From NCBI GenBank assembly GCA_022769285.1, contig JALEKD010000017.1, positions 35,364 through 99,363 on the forward strand: a DNA stretch of 64,000 bases, read 5' to 3'. The stretch is from Prevotella sp. GTDB lineage: Bacteria > Bacteroidota > Bacteroidia > Bacteroidales > Bacteroidaceae. The notes below the pieces were generated by a model. It did not search any database. It was not told where the DNA came from and saw only the letters and a program-made list of their open reading frames with translations. Position numbers and translations under genes: made by a program. Positions 47,173-56,794 of the stretch are shown here, one piece after another. How positions within the stretch are numbered: the stretch's first letter is position 1; each line of letters begins with the position of its first letter.

Positions 47173-49266
47173 ATGGAGATTAAGAATTTTACCATTACCA
47201 AGCGCGACGGCACCAAGGACCGCTTTTCATTAGACAAGATAATGAATGCCATCGTCAAGGCGTTCGAGTCAGTTAACGAGGTTGTCGACCTCGGTAACGT
47301 GTCCAAGATTATCAGTAGGCTGAATATATATAATAATATAAAGGTAGAAGATATACAGAACCAGGTAGAGGAGGCACTCATGGCAGAGGGCTACTTTAAG
47401 GTAGCCAAGTCCTTTATGCTCTACAGGCAGCAGCATACCGAAGCCAGGGAAACACTGGAGCGTCTGAAGTTCCTCACCGACTACATGGAGGCATCTAATG
47501 CGGCCACAGGGTCTAAGTATGATGCCAACGCCAACGTGGAGCACAAGAATATAGCCACTCTGATAGGCGAACTGCCCAAGTCGGGCTTTATCCGCCTTAA
47601 CCGCAAGTTGCTTACCGACCGTATTAAGAAGATGTATGGTAAGGATCTGGCCGATGAGTATATCGACAAGCTCACCCACCACTTCATCTATAAGAACGAC
47701 GAGACATCGCTGGCCAATTACTGTGCCTCTATCACCATGTACCCATGGCTCGTGGGCGGCACCACGTCTATCGGTGGCAACTCTACCAAGCCCACCAACC
47801 TCAAGTCGTTCTGCGGGGGCTTCATCAACATGGTCTTTATGGTAAGTTCTATGCTCTCGGGCGCCTGCGCCACCCCTGAGTTCCTGATGTACATGAACTA
47901 TTTCATCGGTATGGAGTATGGCAAGGACTACTATAAGCGTGCCGATGAGGTGGTAGACCTCTCGCTGCGTCAGCGCACCATCGACAAGGTCATCACCGAC
48001 TGCTTCGAACAGATAGTGTACTCGCTCAACCAGCCTACTGGTGCCCGTAACTATCAGGCTGTGTTCTGGAACATCTCTTACTATGACCGCTATTACTTTG
48101 AGAGTCTGTTTGGCAATTTCTATTTCCCCGATGGCAGTCAGCCTGACTGGGAAGGGCTCTCCTGGTTGCAGAAGCGGTTTATGAAGTGGTTTAACAAGGA
48201 ACGCACCAAGACTGTCCTGACATTCCCCGTAGAAACTATGGCCATGCTCACGGAGAACGGCGAATGTAAGGATAAGGAGTGGGGCGAGTTTGCCGCCGAG
48301 ATGTATGCCGAGGGTCATAGCTTCTTTACCTATCTGAGTGACAATGCCGATAGTCTGAGCTCTTGCTGTCGTCTGCGTAACGAGATACAGGACAATGGTT
48401 TCAGCTACACATTGGGTGCCGGTGGTGTTTCGACCGGCTCTAAGAGCGTGCTCACCGTCAACCTTAACCGCTGCATCCAGTATGCCGTCAACCACAAGAT
48501 TGATTATAAGGAATATCTGTCTCAGGTTATCGACCTCTGCCATAAAGTGCAGTTGGCCTACAATGAGAATCTCAAGGAGTTGCAGCGCCATGGTATGTTG
48601 CCCCTCTTTGACGCAGGGTATATCAACATGAGCCGCCAGTACCTTACCATCGGTGTAAACGGACTGGTTGAAGCGGCTGAGTTTATGGGCTTGAAGATTA
48701 ACGACAATCCGGATTACCTCCAGTTCGTGCAGACAGTCCTCGGTATCGTGGAGAAATACAACAAGCAGTACCGTACTAAGGACGTCATGTTCAACTGCGA
48801 GATGATTCCAGCCGAAAATGTAGGTGTTAAACATGCCAAGTGGGATCGCGAGGATGGTTACTTCGTGCCGCGCGACTGCTATAACTCGTACTTCTACGCC
48901 GTAGAAGACGATTCGCTGAGTGTGATAGATAAGTTTAAACTGCACGGAGCCCCCTATATCGAGCACCTCACAGGTGGCTCGGCGCTGCACATGAACCTGG
49001 AGGAGCACTTGAGTAAGGCCCAGTATCTGCAACTGTTCAAGGTGGCTGCCAAGGAGGGCTGCAACTACTTTACCTTCAACATCCCCAACACGGTTTGTAA
49101 CGACTGTGGTCACATAGACAAGCGCTATCTCAAGGAGTGCCCTGTCTGCAAGAGCAAGAATGTGGACTACCTTACCCGTATCATCGGTTATCTCAAGCGC
49201 GTTAGCAATTTCTCACAGCCCAGACAGGCCGAGGCAAGCAGAAGATACTATGCTAAAGTACGTTAA
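47173..49266 (+). CDS. nrdD: Anaerobic ribonucleoside-triphosphate reductase
   Basis: Class III glycyl-radical enzyme making dNTPs without oxygen. 697 residues: an N-terminal ATP-cone (FTITKRDGTKDRFSLDKIM), the catalytic barrel, a zinc site (CNDC ... CPVC) and the glycyl-radical segment RIIGYLKRVSNFS with the radical Gly at 672. The ATP-cone implies allosteric control by nucleotides. The stop overlaps nrdG by 17 nt. Confidence 0.97.
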   Translation: MEIKNFTITKRDGTKDRFSLDKIMNAIVKAFESVNEVVDLGNVSKIISRLNIYNNIKVEDIQNQVEEALMAEGYFKVAKSFMLYRQQHTEARETLERLKFLTDYMEASNAATGSKYDANANVEHKNIATLIGELPKSGFIRLNRKLLTDRIKKMYGKDLADEYIDKLTHHFIYKNDETSLANYCASITMYPWLVGGTTSIGGNSTKPTNLKSFCGGFINMVFMVSSMLSGACATPEFLMYMNYFIGMEYGKDYYKRADEVVDLSLRQRTIDKVITDCFEQIVYSLNQPTGARNYQAVFWNISYYDRYYFESLFGNFYFPDGSQPDWEGLSWLQKRFMKWFNKERTKTVLTFPVETMAMLTENGECKDKEWGEFAAEMYAEGHSFFTYLSDNADSLSSCCRLRNEIQDNGFSYTLGAGGVSTGSKSVLTVNLNRCIQYAVNHKIDYKEYLSQVIDLCHKVQLAYNENLKELQRHGMLPLFDAGYINMSRQYLTIGVNGLVEAAEFMGLKINDNPDYLQFVQTVLGIVEKYNKQYRTKDVMFNCEMIPAENVGVKHAKWDREDGYFVPRDCYNSYFYAVEDDSLSVIDKFKLHGAPYIEHLTGGSALHMNLEEHLSKAQYLQLFKVAAKEGCNYFTFNIPNTVCNDCGHIDKRYLKECPVCKSKNVDYLTRIIGYLKRVSNFSQPRQAEASRRYYAKVR

Positions 49267-49717
49267 CACTGGGGTGGTGTTCCAGGAAATTCCTGACGAG
49301 GTGACACTGGCAATTAACATCAGTAATTGCCCGTGCCACTGTCCGGGGTGCCACAGCAAGTATCTTTGGGACGACATCGGTGTGCCTCTTACTACCGAAG
49401 CGCTCGATGAGTTTATCAAGAAATTTGGTGTCGACATCACCTGCATTTGCTTTATGGGCGGTGATGCCGACCCTGAGTATCTCTGCCAGTTGGCTACTTA
49501 CATCCACACCCACTATCCCCATTACCGTGTGGGCTGGTATAGTGGCCGGCTCCGGATAGCAGCTCAGGCCAACCGGCGCGAGTTTGACTATATCAAGGTG
49601 GGCCCTTATATCGCTCATCTGGGTTCTCTTAAATGTAAGACCACTAACCAGCGTCTGTACAAACTGGACGCCGGGGGCGGTTTTCAAGACATTACCTATC
49701 GTTTCTGGAGTAGATGA
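49250..49717 (+). CDS. nrdG: Anaerobic ribonucleotide reductase activating protein
   Basis: 155 residues from the ATG at 49250. Radical-SAM activase that puts the glycyl radical on NrdD. The cluster motif CxxxCxxC lies in NCPCHCPGCHSKYLW, which carries one extra Cys. FMGGDADPEYL and VGWYSGR are also family segments. It overlaps nrdD by 17 nt and ends 1 nt before the next regulator gene. Confidence 0.95.
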   Translation: MLKYVNTGVVFQEIPDEVTLAINISNCPCHCPGCHSKYLWDDIGVPLTTEALDEFIKKFGVDITCICFMGGDADPEYLCQLATYIHTHYPHYRVGWYSGRLRIAAQANRREFDYIKVGPYIAHLGSLKCKTTNQRLYKLDAGGGFQDITYRFWSR

Positions 49718-49718
49718 T

Positions 49719-50339
49719 ATGGAGGAGATGACAACGGGGCCATTAGGGGGTACCCCACCTAAGATAGCTATCGTAGAGGCTAACATGCTGGCAGCAATAG
49801 GACTGAAGTCGTTGCTACAGCGTGTTATGCCGATTATGGCTATTGATGTTTTTGGTACCTTCGGCGAGTTCGAAGCCAGCGCACCCGAGCGTTATTTCCA
49901 CTTTTTTGTCTCTGCGCATATCCTTCTTGCCCACAGGGCTTTCTTTCTGGAGCACGTGCGTAAGACTATCGTGCTGACGGTAGCCGCGGACGGCAACGAG
50001 TTAATCCCGGGATTTCATTCTATCAACGTGAATGTGTCAGAGAAACAGTTGGTCAAAGCCATCCTTATGATGGAGCAGTACGCGCATGCACATGGACGCA
50101 ACCTGCCGGCCATTCAGCGGCCCGCAGCCACCAGTCTGCTGAGCAACAGGGAAATAGAGGTGTTGGTGCTCATTGTGAAAGGATTTATTAATAAGGAGAT
50201 AGCCGACAAGCTCAACATTGGACTCACCACCGTCATTTCGCACCGTAAGAACATCATGGAAAAGTTAGAGGCCAAGAGCGTATCGGCGCTCACCATCTAT
50301 GCGGTGACCCACGGGTACGTAGATATAGCCTCTATCTGA
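49719..50339 (+). CDS. LuxR-type response-regulator-like protein
   Basis: 206 residues. The N-terminal part (KIAIVEANMLAAIGLKSLLQ) resembles a response-regulator receiver but lacks the usual acidic pocket: IVEAN stands where a D-D pair is expected and no clear phospho-Asp is seen. The C-terminal LuxR HTH (LSNREIEVLVLIVKGFINKE ... SHRKNIMEKLEAKSVSALTI) is closely similar to that of the hemerythrin-LuxR protein. It starts 1 nt after nrdG, so it is co-transcribed with nrdDG and may regulate it. Confidence 0.85.
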   Translation: MEEMTTGPLGGTPPKIAIVEANMLAAIGLKSLLQRVMPIMAIDVFGTFGEFEASAPERYFHFFVSAHILLAHRAFFLEHVRKTIVLTVAADGNELIPGFHSINVNVSEKQLVKAILMMEQYAHAHGRNLPAIQRPAATSLLSNREIEVLVLIVKGFINKEIADKLNIGLTTVISHRKNIMEKLEAKSVSALTIYAVTHGYVDIASI

Positions 50340-50344
50340 TACTC

Positions 50345-51610
50345 CTACAGGAAGGGAGCCAATAGATGGCCCACCCATCCTTTGAATTTCTGCCAGGGTG
50401 TACGCCACTGGTTCCATTTCTCTTGATCTAAGAGAAAACTGTCTTTCTTATTCTGTTCAAAGTGGTTGTCCAGTTCCTTGGTGGTGTGCTGGTCTACGAT
50501 GACAGCGTTCTCCTCGTAGTCCCAGCGCAGGCTGCGAGAGTTGAGGTTGGCACTGCCCACGGTACAGAATCTGCCATCGACCATGATAATCTTAGTGTGG
50601 TGAAAGCCAGGCGTGTACATCCATATCCGGCAGCCCTTCTTCATCAGTTTATGGGCGTTGTAGAAACCGCAGTCGGGGGTCAGCGGAATGTCGCTATGGG
50701 TCGACAGCATAATCTCGACTTTCACCCCACGTCGGGCAGCCGCTGCCAGCGCTTTTTTAAGAGCCCGGCTCAGTGTAAAGTAGGGATTTATAATCTTGAT
50801 GCTGTCCTTGGCATCATTGATGGCATCGAGGTAGAACGTGCGGATGATGTCGCTGCTTATGCGAGGCTCCCGGTTTATGATGCCCACCATCTTACGTCCC
50901 CGGCTGGCTGTGGTATCTGGCTTCAGATGCTCAAAACAGCTCATGTCGGGGTAGTCGCCGTGGTAGTACTGGCTACCATGTATGTTCTGTTTGGTAACTT
51001 TGTTCCACATACTGAGGAAGATACGCTGCAGCGTGTTTACTTCGCTGCCCTCCAGACGGCAATGCAGGTCGTGCCAGGAGCCCACTTGCTTGGTACCCTT
51101 GATGTAGTAGTCGGCCACGTTCATTCCACCGGTGTAGGCGACGCGCCCGTCGATGACGACAATCTTGCGGTGGTCGCGCGAGAAGACATGGTTTATCCAG
51201 GGAAACACGATGGGGTCGAACTTGTAAATCTCTACACCATTGGCACGTATCGAGTCAAGATGGCGAGCCTTCAGGGGACGATTATTGGATGAATTGCCAA
51301 ACGCATCGAACAGCGCCCTGACCTCTACACCCTCCTTGGCCTTAGCCTCCAGCAGTTGGAAGAGCAGGTTGGCTATCGAGTCGTTGCGAAAGTTGAAGTA
51401 CTCTAAGTGTATGGAGTGCTTGGCACACCGTATGGCCTGAAACATATCGTCAAACTTGGCTTGCCCGGTCATAAAGAGAACCACCGAGTTGTTGTGTGAG
51501 AACTTGATGCCCTTGGCTCTCAACTGGTGTACTATAAGAGAGTCTGCCGTCTGCCCGTTCGCTATTGTGCAGAGCGCCAGGGTAACGAGTAAAACTATAA
51601 TTCGTCTCAA
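50345..51610 (-). CDS. Phospholipase D family protein (cardiolipin synthase-like)
   Basis: 421 residues with an N-terminal signal peptide (MRRIIVLLVTLALCTIANGQ) instead of the two membrane helices of classical Cls. Two HKD motifs are present: HRKIVVIDGRVAYTGG (His near 147) and HTKIIMVDGRFCTVGSANLN. It probably makes or remodels phospholipid at the periplasmic face; cardiolipin synthase is the best guess. It is the last gene of an apparent operon with kdsA and kdsD. Confidence 0.87.
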   Translation of the reverse strand: MRRIIVLLVTLALCTIANGQTADSLIVHQLRAKGIKFSHNNSVVLFMTGQAKFDDMFQAIRCAKHSIHLEYFNFRNDSIANLLFQLLEAKAKEGVEVRALFDAFGNSSNNRPLKARHLDSIRANGVEIYKFDPIVFPWINHVFSRDHRKIVVIDGRVAYTGGMNVADYYIKGTKQVGSWHDLHCRLEGSEVNTLQRIFLSMWNKVTKQNIHGSQYYHGDYPDMSCFEHLKPDTTASRGRKMVGIINREPRISSDIIRTFYLDAINDAKDSIKIINPYFTLSRALKKALAAAARRGVKVEIMLSTHSDIPLTPDCGFYNAHKLMKKGCRIWMYTPGFHHTKIIMVDGRFCTVGSANLNSRSLRWDYEENAVIVDQHTTKELDNHFEQNKKDSFLLDQEKWNQWRTPWQKFKGWVGHLLAPFL

Positions 51611-51632
51611 AATTTTTCTATCTTCAACGTTT

Positions 51633-52598
51633 CTATATCATGCAGCTGTAATGGTCCACCACGCCGAGTAAGTGGTTCTCCTTGTCGACCACCAGAACCG
51701 TGTGTATCTTGTGCTGGTGCATCACGCGCTGTATCTCTGTAATCTTGGTGGTAGGCAGTACGCTCTTAGGGTGGCTCGTCATGATGTCCTTGACCTGCTT
51801 GTCAAAGAACTTCTCGCGCCATTTCTCCATTGCGCGACGGATGTCGCCGTCCGTAATCAGACCTGCCACCTTGCCATCTGCTAACGACACACCCAAGCCC
51901 AACTTGCCCTTGCTTACCAAGATGATGGCGTCGCCCAGGTGCATGTCCTGGTCTACGATGGGAAGGTCGTTGCTCCGCATAACGTCCTCTGCGGTGGTCA
52001 ACAAGCGTTTTCCCAGTTCGCCACCAGGGTGGAACTGCGCAAAATCGCGTGGCTTGAAGTGGCGTACCTCCATGAGGGCCACGGCCAAGGCATCGCCCAT
52101 GGCCAAGGCTGCCGTAGTACTACTGGTGGGAGCCAGGTTGAGCGGACAGGCTTCCTTCTTGACCCACACCTTGATATGCGCGTTGCTGTACTTGGCCAGC
52201 AGTGAGTGCTCATTGCCTGTCATGGCGATGATGGGCACGTGCATGTGCAGTACCATGGGTATGAAGCGCAACAGCTCGTCGGTCTGCCCAGAGTTGCTGA
52301 GGGCCAATACAATATCATCGGCCGTCATGACACCCAGGTCGCCATGATACACATCGAGCGGATTGATGAAGAAAGCCGGGGTTCCCGTTGACGACAGCGT
52401 GGCGGCTATCTTGGCCCCCACGTTGCCACTCTTGCCCACGCCCGTAACGATGATTTTACCCTTGCAGTGGTAAATCATGTCGACAGCCTTGTCAAAATTT
52501 TCGTCCAACTGTGGGATTAGGTCTATCAGAGCCTGCGCCTCGTCCTTCAGGCACTGCGCGGCGTAGCCACGTACGCTGGCTATATTTTCTTTTGTCAT
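51633..52598 (-). CDS. kdsD: Arabinose-5-phosphate isomerase (KpsF/GutQ family)
   Basis: Converts ribulose-5-phosphate to arabinose-5-phosphate, the first Kdo step. It has an SIS domain (GVGKSGNVGAKIAATLSSTG ... LSNSGQTDELL) followed by two CBS domains (DVMRSNDLPIVDQDMHLGDA, DIMTSHPKSVLPTTKITEIQ). 321 residues is full length. It overlaps kdsA by 4 nt, so the two consecutive Kdo steps are translated together. Confidence 0.94.
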   Translation of the reverse strand: MTKENIASVRGYAAQCLKDEAQALIDLIPQLDENFDKAVDMIYHCKGKIIVTGVGKSGNVGAKIAATLSSTGTPAFFINPLDVYHGDLGVMTADDIVLALSNSGQTDELLRFIPMVLHMHVPIIAMTGNEHSLLAKYSNAHIKVWVKKEACPLNLAPTSSTTAALAMGDALAVALMEVRHFKPRDFAQFHPGGELGKRLLTTAEDVMRSNDLPIVDQDMHLGDAIILVSKGKLGLGVSLADGKVAGLITDGDIRRAMEKWREKFFDKQVKDIMTSHPKSVLPTTKITEIQRVMHQHKIHTVLVVDKENHLLGVVDHYSCMI

Positions 52599-53347
52599 AG
52601 TAGTTGCTTAATTAAGTCTTTCAAGTCATCCAACCGTAGCATATTGGGGCCGTCGCTCAGTCCGCGGTCGGGGTCGGGGTGAACTTCAAAGAAATATCCA
52701 TTAGCTCCGAAAGCCTTGGCGGCCAAGGCCATGGCAGGGACAAATCTCCGGTCGCCACCGGTGGTACCATTGCCAGCTCCCGGACGCTGCACGCTGTGGG
52801 TGCAGTCCATGATGACATGCTCGGTGATTTCGCGCATGTCGGGAATATTCCTGAAGTCGACCACCAAGTTGTTATAGCCGAAGGTATTGCCACGTTCGGT
52901 GAGCCAAACCTCGCTTGCCCCGGCATCCAGGGCTTTCTCTACGGGATAGCGCATGTCGCGCCCACTCAGGAACTGCGCCTTTTTAATATTTATGGTCTTT
53001 CCCGTCTTAGCCGCAGCTACTAACAGGTCGGTCTGACGGCACAGGAAAGCCGGAATCTGTATCACGTCGGCCACTTCGCCCACGGGGGCCGCCTGCCAGC
53101 TTTCGTGTATGTCGGTCAAGATACGCAGTCCGTATTTCTCCTTTACCTCGCTGAGCATGGCCAGCCCCTTCTCCAGCCCCGGGCCTCTGTACGAGTGGAT
53201 AGAGGTACGGTTGGCCTTGTCGAACGAAGCCTTGAAAATGATGTCGGTACCCAACTGGGCATTGATTTCCACGATGCGGTCGGCTACGGTGGCCAGCAGT
53301 TCGGCACTCTCTATGACGCAGGGGCCCGCTATGATGATAGGTTTCAT
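52595..53347 (-). CDS. kdsA: 3-deoxy-8-phosphooctulonate synthase
   Basis: Condenses arabinose-5-phosphate with phosphoenolpyruvate. 250 residues. IAGPCVIESAELL, FKASFDKANRTSIHSYRGPG, CTHSVQRPGAGNGTTGGDR and FEVHPDPDRGLSDGPNML are diagnostic of KdsA. It lies upstream of kdsD and 71 nt downstream of the MscS channel gene. Confidence 0.97.
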   Translation of the reverse strand: MKPIIIAGPCVIESAELLATVADRIVEINAQLGTDIIFKASFDKANRTSIHSYRGPGLEKGLAMLSEVKEKYGLRILTDIHESWQAAPVGEVADVIQIPAFLCRQTDLLVAAAKTGKTINIKKAQFLSGRDMRYPVEKALDAGASEVWLTERGNTFGYNNLVVDFRNIPDMREITEHVIMDCTHSVQRPGAGNGTTGGDRRFVPAMALAAKAFGANGYFFEVHPDPDRGLSDGPNMLRLDDLKDLIKQLL

Positions 53348-53418
53348 AGTTCAGTCTATTAATTTATATCTTATTGTGGGTGGCCAGCCGCAGATAGTGG
53401 TCAGCCACGCCGTTAGTA

Positions 53419-55824
53419 TCATTCTAGTTGCTCCCCATCGTGTATAATATGTATATCGCGCTGAGGGAACGGTATCTCGATGTGATGCTCGTTGAGGGCG
53501 TTATAGACAGCCTCCATTATCTCGCCCTTGGCATAGAAATGAGTAAGGACAGGCACCCAGACGACTATCTTGAAGTCGATGCTGTTGTCACCAAAATTGG
53601 TGAACACCACTTTGACCGGGCGCTTGGTGTCGCGGCACTTGAGGTGGTTCACCGTGTCGCTGATAATCTGCTTAACCTCCTTGGCATTAGAGCCATAAGC
53701 CACCCCGACAGGTATCATGGCCAACTCGTAACCATGGTTGCGGGTCAGGTTCTTGTAGTTTTTGGTAAAAAGCTGCGAGTTCTGGAACGCGATGACGCTT
53801 CCGTCGATGGTATCCATCAGCGTAGAGGTGTACGAGATGGAACTTACCTTTCCGCGGACACCATCGCACTCTATCAAGTCGCCCACCTTGATGCGGCCCA
53901 TCATCAGCGACAGACCGTAGTATATATTCTCGATGATGTCCTTCATGGCGAAACCGATACCGGTAGACAGGCCACCCGAGATGACTACCAGCCAGGTGTT
54001 GTTGACCCTGAATATGTTGAGCACCAGCATGAGCCATACGCCCCATACCAGCACCTGTATCACATTCTTGGCCATCACGTTCTTACTGGCGGCCGTAGAC
54101 TTATCGGCCTTCTCGAAGTGCAGTTTCAGAAACTCCTTGGCCGCCCTGTTAATATAGCTGAATACGATATAGAGGATGGCGGCCATGAAGATGGCTATGA
54201 TACTTATCCGGATGTTGCTCGAGTCGATAAAGTTGCTGGTATAGATGCGCATCGTGGTATCGCTCAGGTTGAAGATGTTGGCGGCCCAGTAGATGGAGAA
54301 TACCACAGACACCACACCCAATATGGGTAGCAGTACGGTATATATCAGCCCATAAATCCAGGTCTTTGTGATGGGCTTCTTGTCCAGTTCGTTGCGTACG
54401 GCGTAAGCCTTTACGATGCCCTTGATACAGGTTATGGTAAGGATGCACGTAAGCTGCATAATCCACCATATCAACAGCTCCACACTGAGTAGTGTATAGC
54501 CCACCCATGAGCAGATGGTCGAGGCCACGAACACCAACAGCGACAGGTAAGTGTAGTACACGTCGGTCTTGGGGATGTTGCTGTTATGCCGCGTAATGAC
54601 ATTCCACTGCCACAGGGTACACACGAGCAACACTGGGGGAAATATCAGGTTGGTAAACACATTGGGGATGAGCACAATGCGGAAACTGATGATGATAAAG
54701 TCTATGAATATCAGCGGCGAGTAGATGCGGAACCCACTCTTGATTTGTGCGGCATCCAGGCGGATGAGCAGCGAGATGAGTATGACCCCTAACAGCCACG
54801 CATACTCTACCAGCAGGTTGCAGGCCATGGTCAGGAAGTTCTGGTCGGCCGCTATCCGGATGGCCGCGAGTACGATGGCAAATGTAATGACCGTGGCGGT
54901 GAGCGTAATGCAGGTGCGCTTACCCATAAACGAGTCGCGCACGGAGTTCAGATTGTCCGTTCTGAACAGTTGGGCTATAAACCGCGTAGCCCGCTTGGAC
55001 TTGAACATCCACGTTACCGCAAAGCGGAACAGCAAGACGTTGAGCGAGATGGACACTACGCCTCCGAATAGGATAATGATAAGCAGTCCGAACATAAGGC
55101 GGCTGTCCCACTGCGACTTGCTTTTCGTCTGTGGCTTGTACTTCTCGGATAGCGTCGTGGTGGTTTCACTCACGTTGGTGCCGATATGCTTTAAGATGTT
55201 AAAATAGCTGTCGCCCGCATTGCTGAAGATGCTGGCCTGTATGTCGGCATAACGTTTCAGGGCGTAGTCGTTCAGACTGCGCAGTTGCTTCTCTGTATTC
55301 TGGTAGTACTTGATGTACATACTCATCTGCTCATTGTTGCTCTTGAGTGTGCGGAGTATGTTGATAGACAGGGTGAGGCACACGTTGCGGTCTATGGCTG
55401 CGCGCTCGCTCAGGGTGCGGTCGCTCATCTGACTGAGCACGTTGACAAGTGAGTCGAAGCGTGCTATCTCGCTGGTGGAGCGTGCCAGGTAACTCTCGAA
55501 GGGTACGATAGACTTGCTGAACTCGTGATACATCTCCGTGGCTTCGTGACAGGCGTAGGTAAGGTCGAAGATATAACCGCTCTTCTGTGAGTAGAGCATC
55601 AGGGAGTTCTGACTACACTGGTTAACGATGGCATACATGTTGGCCGTCATGTGGTCCTGTTGCTCCTTCATGTACCCTGTCTGCCGCTCCAGCTCTATGC
55701 GGTAGCCCGTGAGCTCCTCGCGCAGGATGGAGAGGGTGTGCGATAGGTCTTTCTCCTTCAGTACAGCCATAGACGGCATGGCCATCATCAGCATCAGCAG
55801 TATAGTGAATAGCTTTGTCCTCAT
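53419..55824 (-). CDS. Large MscS-type mechanosensitive channel
   Basis: 801 residues from the ATG at 55824. A signal peptide (MRTKLFTILLMLMMAMPSMA) is followed by a periplasmic helical region of about 230 residues, then about ten transmembrane helices and a C-terminal MscS domain: the pore helix region TWLVVISGGLSTGIGFAMKD and the beta domain GLSLMMGRIKVGDLIECDGV. It resembles MscK/MscM-like long channels. It releases solutes on hypo-osmotic shock. It heads the kdsA-kdsD-PLD transcript. Confidence 0.88.
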   Translation of the reverse strand: MRTKLFTILLMLMMAMPSMAVLKEKDLSHTLSILREELTGYRIELERQTGYMKEQQDHMTANMYAIVNQCSQNSLMLYSQKSGYIFDLTYACHEATEMYHEFSKSIVPFESYLARSTSEIARFDSLVNVLSQMSDRTLSERAAIDRNVCLTLSINILRTLKSNNEQMSMYIKYYQNTEKQLRSLNDYALKRYADIQASIFSNAGDSYFNILKHIGTNVSETTTTLSEKYKPQTKSKSQWDSRLMFGLLIIILFGGVVSISLNVLLFRFAVTWMFKSKRATRFIAQLFRTDNLNSVRDSFMGKRTCITLTATVITFAIVLAAIRIAADQNFLTMACNLLVEYAWLLGVILISLLIRLDAAQIKSGFRIYSPLIFIDFIIISFRIVLIPNVFTNLIFPPVLLVCTLWQWNVITRHNSNIPKTDVYYTYLSLLVFVASTICSWVGYTLLSVELLIWWIMQLTCILTITCIKGIVKAYAVRNELDKKPITKTWIYGLIYTVLLPILGVVSVVFSIYWAANIFNLSDTTMRIYTSNFIDSSNIRISIIAIFMAAILYIVFSYINRAAKEFLKLHFEKADKSTAASKNVMAKNVIQVLVWGVWLMLVLNIFRVNNTWLVVISGGLSTGIGFAMKDIIENIYYGLSLMMGRIKVGDLIECDGVRGKVSSISYTSTLMDTIDGSVIAFQNSQLFTKNYKNLTRNHGYELAMIPVGVAYGSNAKEVKQIISDTVNHLKCRDTKRPVKVVFTNFGDNSIDFKIVVWVPVLTHFYAKGEIMEAVYNALNEHHIEIPFPQRDIHIIHDGEQLE

Positions 55825-55844
55825 TTCATTCTTATATATTAATG

Positions 55845-55895
55845 CAAATTTACTCAAAAGAATTCAAAACACTACGAAGAAAATTAGTAATTTTG
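55845..55895. promoter_or_regulatory. Divergent -7 boxes between mscS and the BadF kinase gene
   Basis: Minus strand TAAATTTG (55845-55852) serves the MscS gene and plus strand TAATTTTG (55888-55895) serves the kinase gene. No convincing -33 elements are seen. Confidence 0.55.
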
Positions 55896-55924
55896 TATGT
55901 GTAAACTAAAAAAAATGGATAGCA

Positions 55925-56794
55925 ATGATTATAATAGCCGATTGTGGCGGCACCAAGGGTGACTGGGCCATTGCCGATGGTGGCGTGTGTCTGCGCCGCG
56001 TCAGGACGGGCGGCATCAACCCCTTTCATCAGCAGCCGGCCGACATACGGCACCAACTGGAGGTACTCGGGGCGTCGTGCCACGACCTGTTCTCGGTGGC
56101 CGATGTCCTGGAAGTCTATTTTTACGGTGCTGGGTGCAACGCCGTGGGGAGCGGGGTCATGGAGCGCCTGCTCGCCGAGGCTCTGTCTGGCTACGGAGCC
56201 ACCCTGCGGCTGCACGTAGCCTCAGATTTGCTCGGGGCGGCCCGCGCGCTGTGTGGCAGAGCCGAGGGCATAGCCTGCATACTGGGTACGGGCTCCAACT
56301 CGTGCCTCTACGACGGCACGCGCATCATCGACAACACGCCCCCGTTGGGCTATATTTTGGGCGACGAGGGCAGCGGGGCCGACCTGGGCAAGCATTTCCT
56401 GCACGGAGTACTCAAGGGGCTGTTTCCCACACAGCTGCGCGATGCCTTTTACGATGCCTATCACACCTCTTACAATCAGCTCATTCAGCAGATATACCAG
56501 CGGTCACAGGCCAACCGCTATCTGGCCACCATCGCTCCCTTTGTACATCGCCATGTTGGCCAGCAGTGTGTGGCTGATATGGTTATCACTGAGTTTCGCC
56601 ATTTCTTTGCCGATAACATCCGCCGCTATCAGCGCCCCGACCTGTCCGTGGGGTTTGTCGGTGGTATAGCCCATGCCTTTGAACCTCAGCTGCGCCAGGC
56701 TGCCCAGTTAGAGGGTTTCCAGGTTGGCACCATACTCTCGGCACCCATGCCAGGGCTATTGACGGGGCTGAATATACAAGAATCACCTGTATGA
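55925..56794 (+). CDS. BadF/BadG/BcrA-type kinase (N-acetylglucosamine kinase-like)
   Basis: 289 residues of the ASKHA fold: phosphate-1 loop IIADCGGTKGDWAIADGG, ACILGTGSNSCLYDG and PPLGYILGDEGSGADLGKHF. These match small BadF/BadG proteins that act as GlcNAc or related amino-sugar kinases. The substrate is not proven. It overlaps the UpxY-like gene by 4 nt. Confidence 0.88.
   Translation: MIIIADCGGTKGDWAIADGGVCLRRVRTGGINPFHQQPADIRHQLEVLGASCHDLFSVADVLEVYFYGAGCNAVGSGVMERLLAEALSGYGATLRLHVASDLLGAARALCGRAEGIACILGTGSNSCLYDGTRIIDNTPPLGYILGDEGSGADLGKHFLHGVLKGLFPTQLRDAFYDAYHTSYNQLIQQIYQRSQANRYLATIAPFVHRHVGQQCVADMVITEFRHFFADNIRRYQRPDLSVGFVGGIAHAFEPQLRQAAQLEGFQVGTILSAPMPGLLTGLNIQESPV

Noticed and set aside
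46662..47381. 239-codon minus-strand frame spanning the gap before nrdD
   Set aside because: It covers the nrdD promoter and start and has an AT-rich, low-complexity translation without family features.
47269..49113. 614-codon open frame on the minus strand, opposite nrdD
   Set aside because: It is entirely antisense to a clear nrdD, its translation resembles no family, and high-GC third positions create such shadows.
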